The notes under the pieces are model-generated. The model saw only the letters and a list, made by a program, of their open reading frames with translations. It had not been told where the DNA came from and ran no database searches. From Actinoplanes liguriensis (lineage in GTDB: Bacteria > Actinomycetota > Actinomycetes > Mycobacteriales > Micromonosporaceae): DNA of 6,353 bases. Both the position numbers and the translations under genes were made by a program. The stretch spans positions 9,500 through 15,852 of the forward strand of contig KL571378.1 of the NCBI GenBank assembly GCA_000715855.1, in the 5' to 3' direction. The first letter of the stretch is position 1, and the number at the start of each line of letters is the position of its first letter. Below, one piece after another: positions 6,193 through 6,353 of this stretch.

Positions 6193-6353
6193 ATGACCGC
6201 CACCAATGATCCTTCTCCGTGGGCACTGTGGACCCTGGCGATCCTCGCCGCGCTGTTGATGTCGTTCAGCGTCGTGATGGGGATCCTGGGCAACGACGCC
6301 ATGGCCGCCGGTGCCGGCGTCGCGGGGATCACGCTGATCGGCGACATCGGCCG
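6193..6353 (+). CDS. Small membrane protein, N-terminal part, 3' truncated by the window
   Basis: An ATG with a suitable RBS opens a frame that stays open to the window end (53 codons seen). The protein starts MTATNDPSPWALWTLAILAA. Residues 10-32 are a clear hydrophobic membrane segment (WALWTL to GIL). After GND (34-36), a small-residue Ala/Gly run (37-53) could start a second segment. The short polar N-terminus lacks basic residues, so this is more likely a membrane anchor than a cleaved signal peptide. Codon use has the strong third-position G/C bias of the other genes. The preceding noncoding region, with palindrome and hairpin, suggests its expression is regulated. Too little is visible to name a family. 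Confidence 0.8.
   Translation, partial: MTATNDPSPWALWTLAILAALLMSFSVVMGILGNDAMAAGAGVAGITLIGDIG

Noticed and set aside
6005..6196. Small + strand frame whose TGA overlaps the ATG of the membrane-protein gene (ATGA)
   Set aside because: It has no RBS, weak third-position bias, and runs through the palindrome and hairpin. The overlap is probably chance.

Overview
The window is high-GC DNA (about 70% G+C by eye in the genes, strong G/C bias at third codon positions, good AAGGAGG-type ribosome binding sites). This points to an actinobacterium. A Micromonosporaceae-like source such as an Actinoplanes relative is plausible, but I cannot fix the genus. The first 17 bases are not genomic: they match the Tn5 mosaic end of Nextera library adapters. 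The window therefore starts at the untrimmed end of a draft contig, and the first gene is cut there.

Layout, all on the + strand: (1) 20-2080, the C-terminal part of a large protein. It has a short Ser/Arg/Gly repeat linker, a region that looks like the His/Cys caspase-like ('lonely Cys'-type) domains of giant actinobacterial proteins, a second alpha/beta region and a helical tail. (2) 2118-3176, a 352-residue cysteine-free cytoplasmic protein of an actinobacterial hypothetical family. (3) 3197-5416, a 739-residue protein that seems to carry a catalytically dead version of the domain in gene 1, and a later region that also resembles gene 1. (4) 5417-6192, about 780 bp without a convincing gene. 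It holds a 20-bp perfect palindrome, a 14-bp perfect hairpin and an apparent tandem duplication of a structured leader element. (5) 6193 to the end, the start of a small membrane protein.

Genes 1-3 are separated by 37 and 20 bp, each downstream gene has its own strong RBS, and they almost certainly form one operon. My working model is a large effector-like or surface-associated protein, a small partner (possibly immunity or chaperone) and a second large protein sharing diverged domains with the first. The function is not known. The most interesting parts are the active/inactive pair of caspase-like domains in one operon and the duplicated structured leader upstream of the membrane-protein gene.
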